Notes under the pieces: generated by a model
What the model was told of the DNA's origin: nothing
Database searches by the model: none
What the model saw: only the letters and a program-made list of their open reading frames with translations
Shown here: piece by piece, positions 33,038 through 45,026 of the stretch
How positions within the stretch are numbered: the stretch's first letter is position 1
Layout of the letters: every line of letters begins with the position of its first letter
Made by a program: the position numbers and the translations under genes
NCBI GenBank assembly: GCA_019671005.1
Contig: CM033732.1
Coordinates: 12,001,932-12,065,931 of the forward strand
Direction of reading: 5' to 3'
DNA: 64,000 nucleotides
Origin: Hibiscus mutabilis
Lineage: Eukaryota > Streptophyta > Magnoliopsida > Malvales > Malvaceae

Positions 33038-34150
33038 TGCTGCTGAGGCCCGAATGCAAGCTAGTTTAATAGAAGCTCAAGAGAATGAGGACTGATATGC
33101 TGTTGAAAATCAGAGAACAAGTGAGGAAACAATTTGATGTTGGTTTTTTGAAAGTCACCAAATAACCAGAATGGGTTGCGAACATAGTCCTGGTACCAAA
33201 GAAAGATGAGATGGTTCGCATGTACGCAGATTATAGAGATATCAATAGAGCGAGCCCAAAGGATAATTTTCCTTTACCTTATATTGACAGTTTGGTCGAC
33301 AATACAACGGAGAATTCATGGTTCTCTTTTATGGACTACTTTTCGGGATACAATCAAATAAAAATGCACCCAGAAGATATAGAGAAGACAATATTTGTGA
33401 CCAAGTGAGACACTTTCTATTACAAAGTGATGCTCTTCGGACTTAAAAATACTGGGGCAACTTATCAAAGGGCCATGGTAACTCTTCTCCACAATATGAT
33501 GCAAAAAAATTAAGGTATACATGGATGATATGATTGCTATGTCTCAAACTGAGGAAAAGCACATTCAGAACATGAGAAAGTTGCTCCAAAGATTGAGAAA
33601 GTATCAGTTGAAGCTCAACCTTGTTAAATGCATATTCGCAGTCACGTCCAAAAAGCTCTTGGGATTCATGGTTAGCAGAAAAAAATTGAGATTGACCCTG
33701 ACAAAGTAAAAGCTATTCAAAATCTCATGCCACCTCAGACACAAAAAGAAGTCTGAGGCTTTTTGGGAAGACTAAATTATATATCTCGATTCACTTCTTA
33801 TTTTACTGATAAGTGCGATCCTGTCTTTAAATTACTTTGGAAGAACAACCCAGGAGTATAGGATGAAGAGTGTCAAGAAACTCTGGAAAAAATCAAGAAG
33901 TACCTGATAAATACTCTGATTCTAGTGGCGCCGGTTCTAAATAGACCATTGATCTTGTACCTGATGGTCTACGAGAATTCGATGGGCTGCGTACTGTGGC
34001 ATCATGATGAGTCTAGAAAGAAAGAAAGAGCCATCTACTATTTAAGCAAGAAGTTCACCGATTGCAAAACACGGTATCCACCGATTTAGAAATTGTGTTG
34101 CACTCTAGTTTAGGCTGCCAAAAGGCTCAGGCAGTACATGTTGTACCTCA
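33038..34150 (+). pseudogene. Ogre reverse transcriptase - first RNase H, degenerate
   Basis: The host element resumes with the sequence just upstream of RT. Frames give REQVRKQFDVGFLKVTK, EWVANIVLVPKKDEMVRM, DYRDINRASPKDNFPLPYID (33211-33408), FMDYFSGYNQIKMHPEDIEK, then after a TGA and a frame change VYMDDMIAMSQ (catalytic YMDD at about 33518-33529) and LLQRLRKYQLKLN. RNase H-like residues follow at 33880-34140 with several stops. The family copies retrotransposon RNA; this copy is clearly dead. Confidence 0.85.
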
Positions 34151-34153
34151 TGG

Positions 34154-34900
34154 TTGATATCAAAGTTAGACCCATTAAAATTCTTGATGAAAGCACCAGC
34201 ACTAACTAGGGAGATGGCCCATTGGCAAATACTATTATCCGAGTTTGACATTGTATATGTGAGCCAGAAAGCAGTAAAAGAAAGTGCTATAGCGGATTTC
34301 TTAGCAAGTCACACTTTAGATGATTATGAATCCTTAAAATTTAATTTCCTAGATGAAGATTTGATGTGCATTACGACCGAAAAAGAGATCGCCCTGAAAG
34401 AGAAGCCATGGAAGCTTTATTTTGATGGAGCGTCCAATGCCCTAGGTCATGGAATAGGGTAAGTGCTACTCTCTCCAGAGAATATCTACTACCCCCTTTC
34501 ATGAGTAGATTAGAATTCTTTTGTGTGAACAATATAGCCAAGTACGAGGCTTGTCTCATGGGATTATATGCGGCCATTGAGAGAAAGATCAAGGTGCTTT
34601 GAGCTTTTAGAGATTCGTCCTTGGTATTCTATCAGCTCTGAGGAAAATGGGAAACAAGATACCCAAAGCTAGTCAAGTATTATGATTTGATTTGATCCAA
34701 GAGCTAATCAAAGGATTCGAGAAGGTTAGATTTACCTACCTTCCAAGAGAGGAAAATCAAATGGTGGATGTTGTAGCAACCTTAGCCGCAATGTTTAAGG
34801 TAAATAAAAAAGCAGAAATGAGACCAGTTGAAATGCAAATCTTTGAAGTGTCAGCTCGCTGTTGTAACTTGGAAGAGGAAGTGGATGGAAACCCATGGTA
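34154..34900 (+). pseudogene. Ogre second (archaeal-like) RNase H region, degenerate
   Basis: After the RNase H-integrase connection phrase (HWQILLSEFDIVYVSQKAVK, ADFLASH) a second RNase H-type start appears: WKLYFDGASNALGHGIG (about 34408-34460), with the first catalytic Asp in FDGAS. A later block, FTYLPREENQMVDVVATLAA (34728-34790), is the C-terminal RNase H phrase. A second RNase H of this kind after RT is a known feature of Tat-lineage elements. Stops at 34461 and 34504 and frame changes break it. Confidence 0.7.
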
Positions 34901-34979
34901 CTATGATATCTTATAGTATATCAAGTTCCAAGCCTACCCTAAAGAAGCAAACGAGAATCATAAGAGGACTATTAAAAGA

Positions 34980-35286
34980 ATGACAGCTGGTTATATCCTA
35001 GATGGTGAGATCTTGTACAAAAAATATAGGGACCAAGTACTGTTGAGGTGTGTTGATGCTCGAGAGGCCAAAAATATTCTCACAAAAGTACATGATGGGT
35101 TGTGTGAGAGACAAGTCAATGGCTTTTCAATGGCCCAAAAAATTATGAGATATAGCTATATTTGGTAATAATGGAGGGGGATTGTAACGACTATGCCAAG
35201 AAATGCCACAAATGCCAAATATACGCTGACAAGATCCATTCTCCGCCCCTACCTTTGCACACCATAAATATTTTGTGGCCTTTTGT
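34980..35286 (+). pseudogene. Ogre integrase N-terminal zinc-binding part
   Basis: The frame encodes GEILYKKYRDQVLLRCVDA, then the zinc-binding region with His in VHDGLCER (the second His position reads Gln), and after a stop DYAKKCHKCQIYADKIH with both Cys. It is cut at 35286 by the minus-strand element; the core resumes at 41083. The five bases on the two sides are TTTGT and TTCGT. Confidence 0.8.
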
Positions 35287-36629
35287 TGTAACCCCCTTAA
35301 CCCGGCCTAGCCAAAACTGGACTAAAAATGCCACATTAGGTTTACCGAAGCAAACCCGATCTAAAATCCTAAACTGAACCCATTTTTTATATCTTGCCTA
35401 GATGTGCATTATTAATGTCCTATGTGTACATGACTGCGGTAGCATTTCATATTTATCATATTACAAAACATGAATCAATTGCTCAACATAACACTTTAAG
35501 GATCAAAAGTGCAAATCTCATAAATTCCTGGCAAATTTCATTTTTAAGGTTACCAAGCCTTAATTAATCCAATTACATACATTTAGGTCAAATTCCACTC
35601 TAAAACAATCACTCAAACTCAACTAATTTCAATCATAGCAAATAGAGACCATAACGCATGACTTCCAAACTTCAGCATCATCAAACAGCTCAGAAACAGC
35701 AAGGCGTACTGATATAGGCAAACCTGTATTGATACAGCTTAACAGACTTAACGGCTCTCGATACTGATACACATGTATCACGTATTGATATGGTATGTTG
35801 AGCATACCGTAACGATACGATGTTGACCCGTATCGGTACCCCTTGTTTAATTTGTAAAACTTAAAATTTCAGTAGCTAAAACCCGTATCGATACGGTACC
35901 TCGCGTATCGATATGGTTTGTTAATAACGAAGAGGTGTTCCAATACTTTGGCACGTGTACTGACACCATCACTTATTTTCCTTCAACGCGTACCGATATG
36001 TTGGCTAGGCGTATCGGTACGCTAGGCTTATTTTTAACAGTTTGAGCCTCTACAGGACCCCGTGTACCAAAACTTGAGGTACCCGTACCGGTACACAGAG
36101 GCCTGTAATGACCTCTAGGTCCAATATATGACACTTTGGCTCATTCCAAACAGCATTATCATCTAACTAATCAGCACATCATATCACAAAAAAGCTTGAA
36201 CATCAACATAGCAACAATATAAGCCAACCTAGCACATCTAGCATATTCAATCAATCAAATCTAGAGACATGCTTCCTAGTTCACATCCAAAGCATCAAAC
36301 CAACCATATTACAATCACTTAAAACATATTACAAGTCCAAAACAGCAATTATAAATTGCAACAATAGGGAGTCTAGCAAACAACCCTCCCAAATAGCAAA
36401 CGACCCCATTGCCATTATTACTACAAGTCCATTTCATTTTCATACTTTGCAAACTCAAGTCCTTGGATATCCCTTAGCTTGCTCACTGCCTCTAATCCTT
36501 GTTCTCTGTATTGATGGAAAAAGAGAGCGTAAGCACACTAGGCTTAGTGAGGAATACTCTAAAACAAAACACCATCAATGCATTTAAAACCATTTACAAT
36601 CTTTTTCCACAAAACACTTTTATAACATC
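35287..36629 (-). mobile_element. Truncated 3' LTR of the minus-strand element
   Basis: Matches 37394-38737 base for base with modest divergence, including the GTATCGATAC palindrome cluster (35700-36110) and the conserved block at 36460-36620. The part equivalent to 38738-41082 is absent. The right border with internal sequence shows that a deletion joined the two. Confidence 0.85.
35700..36110. repeat. GTATCGATAC/GTACCGGTAC palindrome cluster
   Basis: At least ten related words occur in about 400 bp, such as CGTATCGATACGG (35884), GCGTATCGATATGG, CGTATCGGTACGC, CCCGTATCGGTACC and CCGTACCGGTAC. The cluster is repeated at the same LTR position at 37810-38210 and in reverse orientation at 43315-43600. 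Confidence 0.8.
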
Positions 36630-37374
36630 ATTTTCACATCATGCCTTATATCACGGGGCCTCTTGCGCCTACCCTTCCCAACTTTGGTTACGACTCCCTT
36701 CTAGAAACTAGAGCTCCCAACATGATCAGGTATTCCCTGACTTTTCTCTAAACCTGCAGTTCTCCTCCCTGACGGCATAGGTGGCAACTCACCAAACTCA
36801 TCACTCCTCAACTTCTCTAAGCCCTCCACCAGGGTCCTGAATACGCAACTTCACCTGGCACAGATACAAGCATACATATTCCAGCCACAACTACTTGAAA
36901 AGCTTCAACTATCGTCCACTCTATTGATGTCAAATCACCACCCTGTCCCAACAAACACAGGTAATACACGCTCCACTCTACCGGGTGGATTATATAGAAG
37001 AGGCGGCAACACCTCACGGAACACAACACCATCCTCAACTCTCTGCTCCTTAACGATGGTCTTACCCGACCTAACTCTCTCATCGGTGGTATCTTGTAAA
37101 AATGTATCTAAGGCATGATAATTACACCAAAACAAAAACAATCAGCCCATCTTTAAGCAATGATCCAAGACTTTCATTTTAATACAAAAATTATTTTATA
37201 ACTATAGTAATAAGGTAATGGGTCCCCAATAATACCCCAACATAGCATATATCTAACACCGTACATGTAAACAACCACCGTGCATAACAAACAACATGTA
37301 ACAATCATCAACAGCTTACCAATTTCCATAAACATGAAAAATAGCACACCAACACCACCCCACTTTTCGTATCC
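36630..37374 (-). mobile_element. Internal remnant of the minus-strand element
   Basis: About 750 bp remain after the PBS. The minus strand has broken frames (for example 37141 to 36935 with VVFREVLPPLLYNPPGRVER, and 37083 to 36817), in the place of leader and early gag. I do not recognise a domain. The block ends where homology with the LTR resumes (about 36629). Confidence 0.5.
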
Positions 37375-37388
37375 TGGCTCTGATACCA
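37375..37388 (-). promoter_or_regulatory. Primer-binding site, initiator tRNA-Met, minus strand
   Basis: The minus strand reads TGGTATCAGAGCCA, five bases after the LTR end. It is a perfect complement of the initiator tRNA-Met 3' end and sets the orientation. Confidence 0.9.
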
Positions 37389-37393
37389 CCAAA

Positions 37394-40300
37394 TGTAACC
37401 CTCTTAGCCCAGCCTAGCCGAAACCTGACTAAAATGGCCATATTAAGTTTGCCAAAACAAACACGATCTAAAACCTTAAACCGAACCCATTTTTTATATC
37501 TTGCCTGGATGCACATTATTAATTTCCTATGTGTACACGAATTGGTAGTAGCGTTTCATATTTATCAGATTACAAAATAGGAATCAATTGCTCAACATAA
37601 CACTTTAAGGATCAAAAATGCAAATCTCATAATTTCCCAGCAAATTTCATGTTTAAGGTTACCAACCCTTAATTAATCCAATTACATACATTTAGGTCAA
37701 ATTTCATTCCAAAAAAATCACTCAAGCTCAACTAATTTCAATCATAGCAAACAGAGACCATAGCGCATGATTTCCAAACTTCAGCATCATCAAATAGCTC
37801 AGAAACAATAAGGCGTACTGATATAGGCAAGCATGTATCGATACAACTTAACAGACTTAATGGCTTTCTATACCAATACACTTGTATCACGTATCGATAC
37901 GGTATGCTAAACATATAGTAACGATACGACGTTGACTCGTACCGATACCCATTGTTTAATTTGTAAAACTCAGAATTCCAATAGCTAAAACTCGTATTGA
38001 TACGGTACCTCACGTATCGATACGGTTTGTTAATAACAAATGAGTGTTCCAATATAATGGCTCGTGTACCGACACCATCACCTGTTTTCTTTCAATGCGT
38101 ACCGATACGTCGACTAGGCGTATCACTATGCTAGGCTTATTTTCAACAGTTTGAGCCTCTACAGGACCCCGTGTACTGAAACTTGAGGTAATCATACCGG
38201 TACGCAGAGGCCTGTAATGACCTGTAGGTCCAACATATGACACTTTGGCTCATTCCAAACAACATTAACACCTAAGTAACAAACATATCAAGTCACAACA
38301 TGCTTGAACATGAACATTGCAACACTAGAAGCCAACCTAGCACATCTAGCATATTCAATCAATCAAATCTAGAGACATGATTCCTAGTCCACATCCAAAG
38401 CATCAAACCAACCATATCACAATCACATAAAACATATTACAAGTCCAAAACACCAATTATAACTTGCAACAACAGGAGTCTAACAAACAACCCTCCCAAA
38501 TAGCTAACGACACCATTGTCATTATTACTATAAGTCTATTTCATTTTCATACTTTGAAAACTCAAGTCCTTGGATATCCCTTAGCTTCTCGCTACCTCCA
38601 ATCTTTGTTCTCTGTATTGATGGAAAAAAAGAGCGTAAGCACACTAGGCTTAGTGAGGAATACTCTAAAACAAAACACCATCAATGCATTTAAAACCATT
38701 TACAATCTTTTTCCACAAAACACTTTTAAAACATCCACATTAATACGTATGCAATTCCTCTCATGAATTAACAGTATATTCTAATTGCTAGTCCTCGATT
38801 TAAGTTTCTCAAGCATACTACCAATGCTATGCTTAAAGAGTAAAACATGTTAAGCTAACATTAAATCGTATCATCCATTTCATGGCACATCATAAATTAT
38901 ATTGGATTACAAGTGATCATATACAAAGTTTCCTTTTCAAAAAACATAACATCGAATACACGGGTTCCACAAATGTTCCCTCGACACTTAACATACATTC
39001 TACCGTATCTTAAGGTTCACACACAAGAGTTTACGGTACCAATAAACCCCTCTACCTTTGTGAAACTCGTGGTAGAGACTTCATTACCCATAAACCCTCA
39101 ACACCACTTTTCAAACATTTCCCCACAACTCTACTTTACAAATTATTCCTCCACAACTTCTTTTTACAAGACATTTCATAACATCGGATACATGGATTTA
39201 GCAAGTGTTCACCCAACACTTAACTTACAAACTACCGGTATCTAAAAAACTCACCAATGGGAGTTTTTGGTACATATAAACCCCTCCACAGTTTTGATAA
39301 GCGTGATGGAGTTTTTAGTACACCATATAAACCACTCAACACCACTCATCGGTGATGTATAGCCCACTAACAGGATTTTTTAGTAGACCGTATAAACCCC
39401 TCAACTGCTAGGGTACTTGGATGGAGTATTCGATACATCGTATAAACCCCTCGACATCCAATGTGCCTTTTTATAGTGCACTATCAAATCCTATGGCCGT
39501 CCAATTATATTCGATACACTTCCCAAGACCCTATCATTCCATCACTTACCAATATAATTCATTCCATCATCATTTACTCATTGTTTTCAAATGCATTATC
39601 AAAATCATTAAACCAATGCAATCAAACTTGCATTAAACAATGATCAAAACATTAACAGCACTTGTATTACCTCACAATGCATCATCATCTTTCTATAATC
39701 AATTTCCAGCATTAAGCCATGCTCAAAACATGCATAACCAGAGAGTAATTTAAACCTTTTAAAATAAGTGCATAAAAAACAATTGCCAAACCGAGTTCAA
39801 GAGAAAAAACATCCTTTACTTACTTCCGAGCTTAGACCAGCATATCAAGCTTTATCTAAAACCCCAAACACAGTTTTCAAAGCTTTAAAAATGCTAAAAA
39901 CACGTTCTCACTCCCAAAGCTTCCGAAACGTTTGTTCAAGCTTGAGGACCAACCTCTCCTGTTTTAACCATCACAAAATAGAGTTTCTAACACATCAAGA
40001 TACGTCAAAATGCAATAATCCTCATCAAATCTCAACAATCACCCTTCCAAACTAACTGAAAATATCACCAAACAACTCACAAACTTTACCCATCCATAAA
40101 CTATGGATCACAACTATCAATTAACATCAAATACCCTCCAAAAGCACATTTACACCTTCACTATGCCTCCAAAAAACATTAAACTCCCACAACTCCTCAA
40201 AAACTCACAACTAGCAACCTAGAAAATTAGAGATTCACATAATTTTGGGATTCCAATGTTAAAACCCACTTACCAACATTATTCAACATCAAGATTATGA

Positions 40301-41082
40301 TTAAAATCAATCAAGAACCCATCAAAATAGAATCCATACGAAATTTATTCAATTAAATCCAATTAAATTAACTTTCCATAATTAAATCATCAAAACTCAT
40401 TAGAAAACATTAAGCAAGAATCAAATACTTGGGAATTTCAATAAAGAACCATTCATTAAAGGAAAAGAACGAACTTTACCTCTAATGAGTGAATTTCTTC
40501 TCAATTGGATGTTTACTCTTGAAAAACAAGGAAAAACAATGAGATTTTGAAAAACAATATTGAAGAATCCATTAGAAATCATAAGTTTAAGAAATCAAGA
40601 AAATTACCTCCAATATTTGATGCAAAATAGAGTGTTTGGCTGAAGAGAAGTTGAGAGAAAAGTTTAAGAATAGGAGTTACGTCAAATATATTTTTAGAAA
40701 ATAACTACCCTCTTTTAATTAATTTCCCTTTTAATTCTCTTAATTAAACTCATTAAAAATAATCTCAATTAAGAGGAAACTCATATTAAAACATTGGTTA
40801 AAACAGCTACTTAAGGATTCTAAGATTTGACCCTTTTTCAAAATAGTCATTAAAAATAATTTTCATTCCTTACATTTTGGTCACTAGCCAAAATGTCCAA
40901 TTTCTAAAATTGACTTTACCAAAAATATTCATATATTAAATAATGATTTTTAGATATTTCCCCATATTTTTTTCGTACCTCATTTAAATTTTTAATCCTA
41001 AATCTGACTCAAATATCTAATCCTAGTCTACCGGACAGTCTAATCACCTAGAAACTCCTAGGCCCAAAACCGAGGTGTTACA
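37394..41082 (-). mobile_element. 5' LTR of the minus-strand element (3.69 kb)
   Basis: Minus-strand ends are TGTAACACCTCGG and GAGGGTTACA. The LTR is unusually long. It contains a cluster of GTATCGATAC-type palindromes (about 37810-38210), a conserved block around 38590-38740 and a series of 'tataaacccctc' phrases (39040-39460). No coding frame in it is supported: frames at 38464-38766, 38913-39245 and 39768-40055 lie in non-coding LTR and are not conserved in the other copies. Confidence 0.85.
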
Positions 41083-41735
41083 TTCGTAGTCTGGGGCATG
41101 GACATTATCAAATAGATTCACCCAAAAGCTTTAAATGGGCATCGTTTCATTCTAGTTATGATTGACTACTTCACTAGATGGGTGGAAGCAGCCTCCTATG
41201 CCAGCATCACAAGGGCGACAGTTTACAAGTTTTTGACGAAAGAGATTATTTGCCAGTGTGGTTTTCCCGAAAGGATCATCATCGATAATGCGTTCAATCT
41301 GAACAATACAATGATAATTGAGGTCTATAAACAATTTAAAATAGTGTATCATAATTCCACCACCTATCATCCTAAGATGAATGGGGCAATAGAAGCGACA
41401 AACAAGAACATCAAGAAGATCATATCGAAAATAACAAACACCTTCAAAGTTGGCATGAAAAACTACCGTTTGCTCTGTTTGCCTATTGAACATCTATGCG
41501 TACATCGATGAGGGCAATTCTATACTCTTTGGTATACGGCACAGAGGCAGTATTACCTATTGAAGTCGAAATCCCATCACTTTGAATTTTGAACAAAGTA
41601 AAGTTGGACAAAGCTGAATGGATACAAGCCAGGCTTGATCAATTGAATGCCATTGAAGAAAAGAGGTTGAAAGCCATCTGTCTGGGCTGTTGAATGCATT
41701 TTGATGCATTGAATCCTCTGTTTTTGTATGGATAA
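41083..41735 (+). pseudogene. Ogre integrase catalytic core and C-terminal part
   Basis: The frame resumes as VWGMDIIK, with the first catalytic Asp in GMDII, then the core phrase MIDYFTRWVEAASYASI, the second Asp in IIIDNAFN (usual form: SDNG) and the Glu in MNGAIEATNKNIKKI, followed by YGTEAVLPIEVEIPS-type residues in other frames and QARLDQLNAIEEKRL. Stops and frame changes at about 41110, 41500 and 41585 break it. The integrase joins the cDNA ends to the target. Confidence 0.8.
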
Positions 41736-44014
41736 AATAAAGAAAGTTATTCATCAAGCTTGAGCGAGCATTTTAGAAGCTTTAGAGGTGAGGTTATCGT
41801 ATCAGCAAGCGAGGCTTTGCGTGTAGGTGAGTGAGAATGTGATTTACAGCTTTTCAAAGGTTTGAAAGTTGTGTTTGGGAGTTTAGATCGAGCTTGAAAC
41901 GCTAGTCTAACCTCAGAAGTAAGTAAAGGATGAATTATCTCTTAAACTCGATTTGGCAAATGGATTTTATGCACTTATTTTTATAGATAGATTGCTCACT
42001 GTTTATGAATGATTTGAGCATGGTTTAATACTGGAAAATGGTTACAAAATGATGTTGATGCATTTGGATCTAATGCATGATTTGATAATGTTTTTGAACA
42101 TTGATAATACTTTGTTAAAAGCATTGAGAAAATGGTTTTAGTTGATGCATATGAAAAGAGTGAGTTAATGTTAATGAAACGGATTATATTGGTAAGTGAT
42201 GGTTTGAAAATGTTATAGAAATGTTATCGGGTATAATTGGCCAGTAAACTATAATAAATCACCCATGGTTCGTAGAGGTGATGTGTTGAAAGTATTTACT
42301 CTAACCATGTGAACCCTAATATTGTTGAGGTAATGCTTCAATGGCTTTTACTCCGGTTGTGACCATAGAGGTGATACATTGGAAGCGTTTACTTCAAATT
42401 AGAGGATGAACCTTGGTAGTGTAGAGGTAATGCATGTGTTGCATTTACTCTATGCCATTGGGCTGTTAAGTGATTGTGATATCACTTGGGAAATCTGTGT
42501 ATCCGATGTAGTTTGATGAAAGTAAAGAGGTTTGAAAAAGGATCACTTGTAAGCCAATATAATGAATTGATGTATCATGTTGATGGATTGTTGTATAATG
42601 TGATTTATACATGTGAATACTCTTTAAGCTTTGCATATGGGATGTTTATGCATGGGAAGGCTTAAATTGAGGGTTGCATATGGGATTATGCTGTAAAATC
42701 CAAGACACATGTTGCATATGGTTTAATATGCATGTTTTGAAAAGAATTAAGTACATATGTTGAAAGTAAGGCATGATGGTTTTTGTAATAAAACGTTTAC
42801 GAATGGTTTTGGAAATAAATCAATTTTAAAATACATTGGATGATGTTTTGTGTTTGAGCGCTCCTCACTAAGCAATACGTCCTTACGCTCTCTTTATCAT
42901 CAATGCAGATTAGTGGATTGAAAGGCGGCAAGCAAGCAAGGAAGGATATCCAAGGACTTGGTTGCAAAGTATGGTTTAAACTATACATAGTAGTAATAAG
43001 GGCAATATGTCAAATGTTGATGGGGAGGGTTGTTTGCTAGACTCCCTGTTTGTACAAGTTTCATATGTTGGTTTGGATTTGTAATTGGTTTAAAGTGCTT
43101 GAGATTTGGATGGATTTATGTTTTGGGATGTTGATTAGGAAGCATGCCTATAGAATTTGTGGATGATTGTGTTAGACTTGTTAGGATTGGTTTAATTGCT
43201 GGTATGTGGTCTCTAAGAATACTTATGATGTTATATGATGTTTAGATGTTGTATAAATATGTTTAGATTGAGCCAAAGTGTCATATGTTGGACCTAAAGT
43301 TCATTACAGGTTTTTGCGTACCGGTACAGGTACCCAAGGATCGGTATGCGAGGTCTGGTGAGGCTCAAAAAATAAAAAAATAACAGAGTATCGGTACGCC
43401 TAGCCACCGTATCGGTACACCTTAAGGAATTTTTTGTACTGGTGTCGATATACGAGTTTGAGTACCGGTATGCCCCCTTTATTTTTAAAGAGTCGTACCG
43501 ATACGAGGGGTATCGTATCAGTACAGGAATTGGTCACTTGAATTTTGAGTTTTAAAAAATTAAAAGGGGATCAGTACGGGGTTAAGGTTGTATTGGTCTA
43601 TTGATTTTGTGCTGGTTAGTCTGCTGAAGTTTGGAAATCTTACAATTTAGTCTATCAATGTTGTGTTGGAGTTGAATGAGTTCGAATGATTGTTTTGAGT
43701 TGGAATTTAACATGTGAGCATAGAATTGGAATACTAAAGGATTGGTAACCTAAATCTTAACGAAGACCCTGTAATTTGTGTAAATTATGTTTTGGTCCCT
43801 AATGTGCATTCTTGAGCAATTGAACCCCATTTTGAAATCTGATTTCAATAAGATGTTTCTGTTGAAACATGTTCATCATAGGAAATTAATTGAAGTATTT
43901 AGACAAGATAAAAGAAAAAAATTGACCAATTTAGCTTATTAGCTCGAATTTGCTTCGGCAAACCTAATGTGATCCTTTTAGTTTTATTTGGCTAGGCCAG
44001 GATAAGAGGGTTAC
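41736..44014 (+). mobile_element. Truncated LTR of the minus-strand family, opposite orientation
   Basis: Read on the plus strand it matches the reverse complement of 37394 to about 39990, including the 'aagtaagtaaaggatga' block, the 'cctcactaagc...cttacgctctctt' block (42860-42895), the palindrome cluster (43315-43600) and the end GGCCAGGATAAGAGGGTTAC. Its first 1.1 kb are missing. Its right end abuts the start of the Ogre 3' LTR, replacing the Ogre polypurine tract. Divergence from the other copies is greater than between those two, so it may be an older insertion. Confidence 0.75.
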
Positions 44015-45026
44015 GGTAAATAATAAAAAAAAGAGATATAAAGAATAATAAAACCCACTTAATTTAATTAAATCAGTCCAAGTCCATTACAATACAATTA
44101 AAACCCAACTAATATTTACATGGCTCGTTTTAGGCCTAGCTGTTTAAATGAAAAACCCTAATCTGTTATCTATTATCCTACACAACCAAAAGAGAGCCAT
44201 TGGATCAAACCAGATCTAACGGCCAAGATTAAAGCTCGGCGTCCTTCCAAATCTCGTGTGGGGCACATGCACTGGCCAGCTATTTCTACACATATACGTG
44301 TAATGCACGCGAAGATTCTTCAGCTCTCACGAGCCACGTGTCGGCACCCGATGGCTGCCACGTCACCTCGCAAAAGTCATCTGGTACGTTCAACTTCAAG
44401 CAATCTCAGTTGTTGGATCAAATCTGATCCAACGGCCCAGATTAATCTGACTGAGAGAGACTTTCTGCCTCCTTTCATCCGATGGCCTCCACGTGGCATG
44501 ATCGACGGTGGTTCTTTCACCGCGAACCAAGGAACATCACGTCACTGCCCTTTTGTCGGCTCTTCAGTCACAGTATCAAATAAAAATGAAAAAGAAATTA
44601 GGATGTCAAACACATCTCTACTAAACGACGGAGCCATTAAATGTAAAGCAAAACAACATCAGATATAAAAATGATGTAAATCTCATTTGTACTCAGTTTT
44701 GGATTATCAAGAAAAAAAAAGAAATTTCAAAAGGTATTCTTTTTTTCTTTCTATTTTCTCTTGCATATCATAAACATAATAAAAAGAAAACAACCAAAAT
44801 AAAGGGTTTACCTTTATGTTGTTTAAACATCTCGCCATCCGATGAAAAGCCTCTAGTTCTTCTCTTGAGCTGTGCATGGTGAATCGGATGATTGGATCTT
44901 AAAAAAATACTGTTTTTCCTAAAAAGGTAAGTTTTAGAGTTTTATTTTTAAAAACCAAGGCTAGATCCAACGTTGAGGGTGAAAATGGGTGGTTTTGGTC
45001 TAATTTTTGGTGTTTGCCGAAGTCGG
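44015..45026 (+). mobile_element. Ogre 3' LTR, left part
   Basis: Matches 12636 to about 13605 of the 5' LTR, including the ACGT-box cluster (44335-44365). It ends at AAGTCGG where Athila copy 2 is inserted; the last five bases, GTCGG, are repeated at 53437-53441. Confidence 0.9.

Larger units (their letters stand above)
35287..41082 (-). mobile_element. Minus-strand LTR retrotransposon in the Ogre integrase
   Basis: On the minus strand: full LTR (41082 to 37394), initiator-tRNA-Met PBS (37388 to 37375), about 750 bp of internal sequence (37374 to about 36630), then only the last 1.34 kb of the second LTR (about 36629 to 35287). The internal coding region and the first 2.3 kb of the second LTR are missing. 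The target duplication is TTTGT on the left and TTCGT on the right, one base apart. It interrupts the integrase just before the VWGMDII phrase. Confidence 0.85.

Noticed and set aside
38464..40055. Plus-strand frames of 95-117 codons in the 3.7-kb LTR
   Set aside because: They are not kept in the other LTR copies, have LTR base composition and lie antisense to the element.
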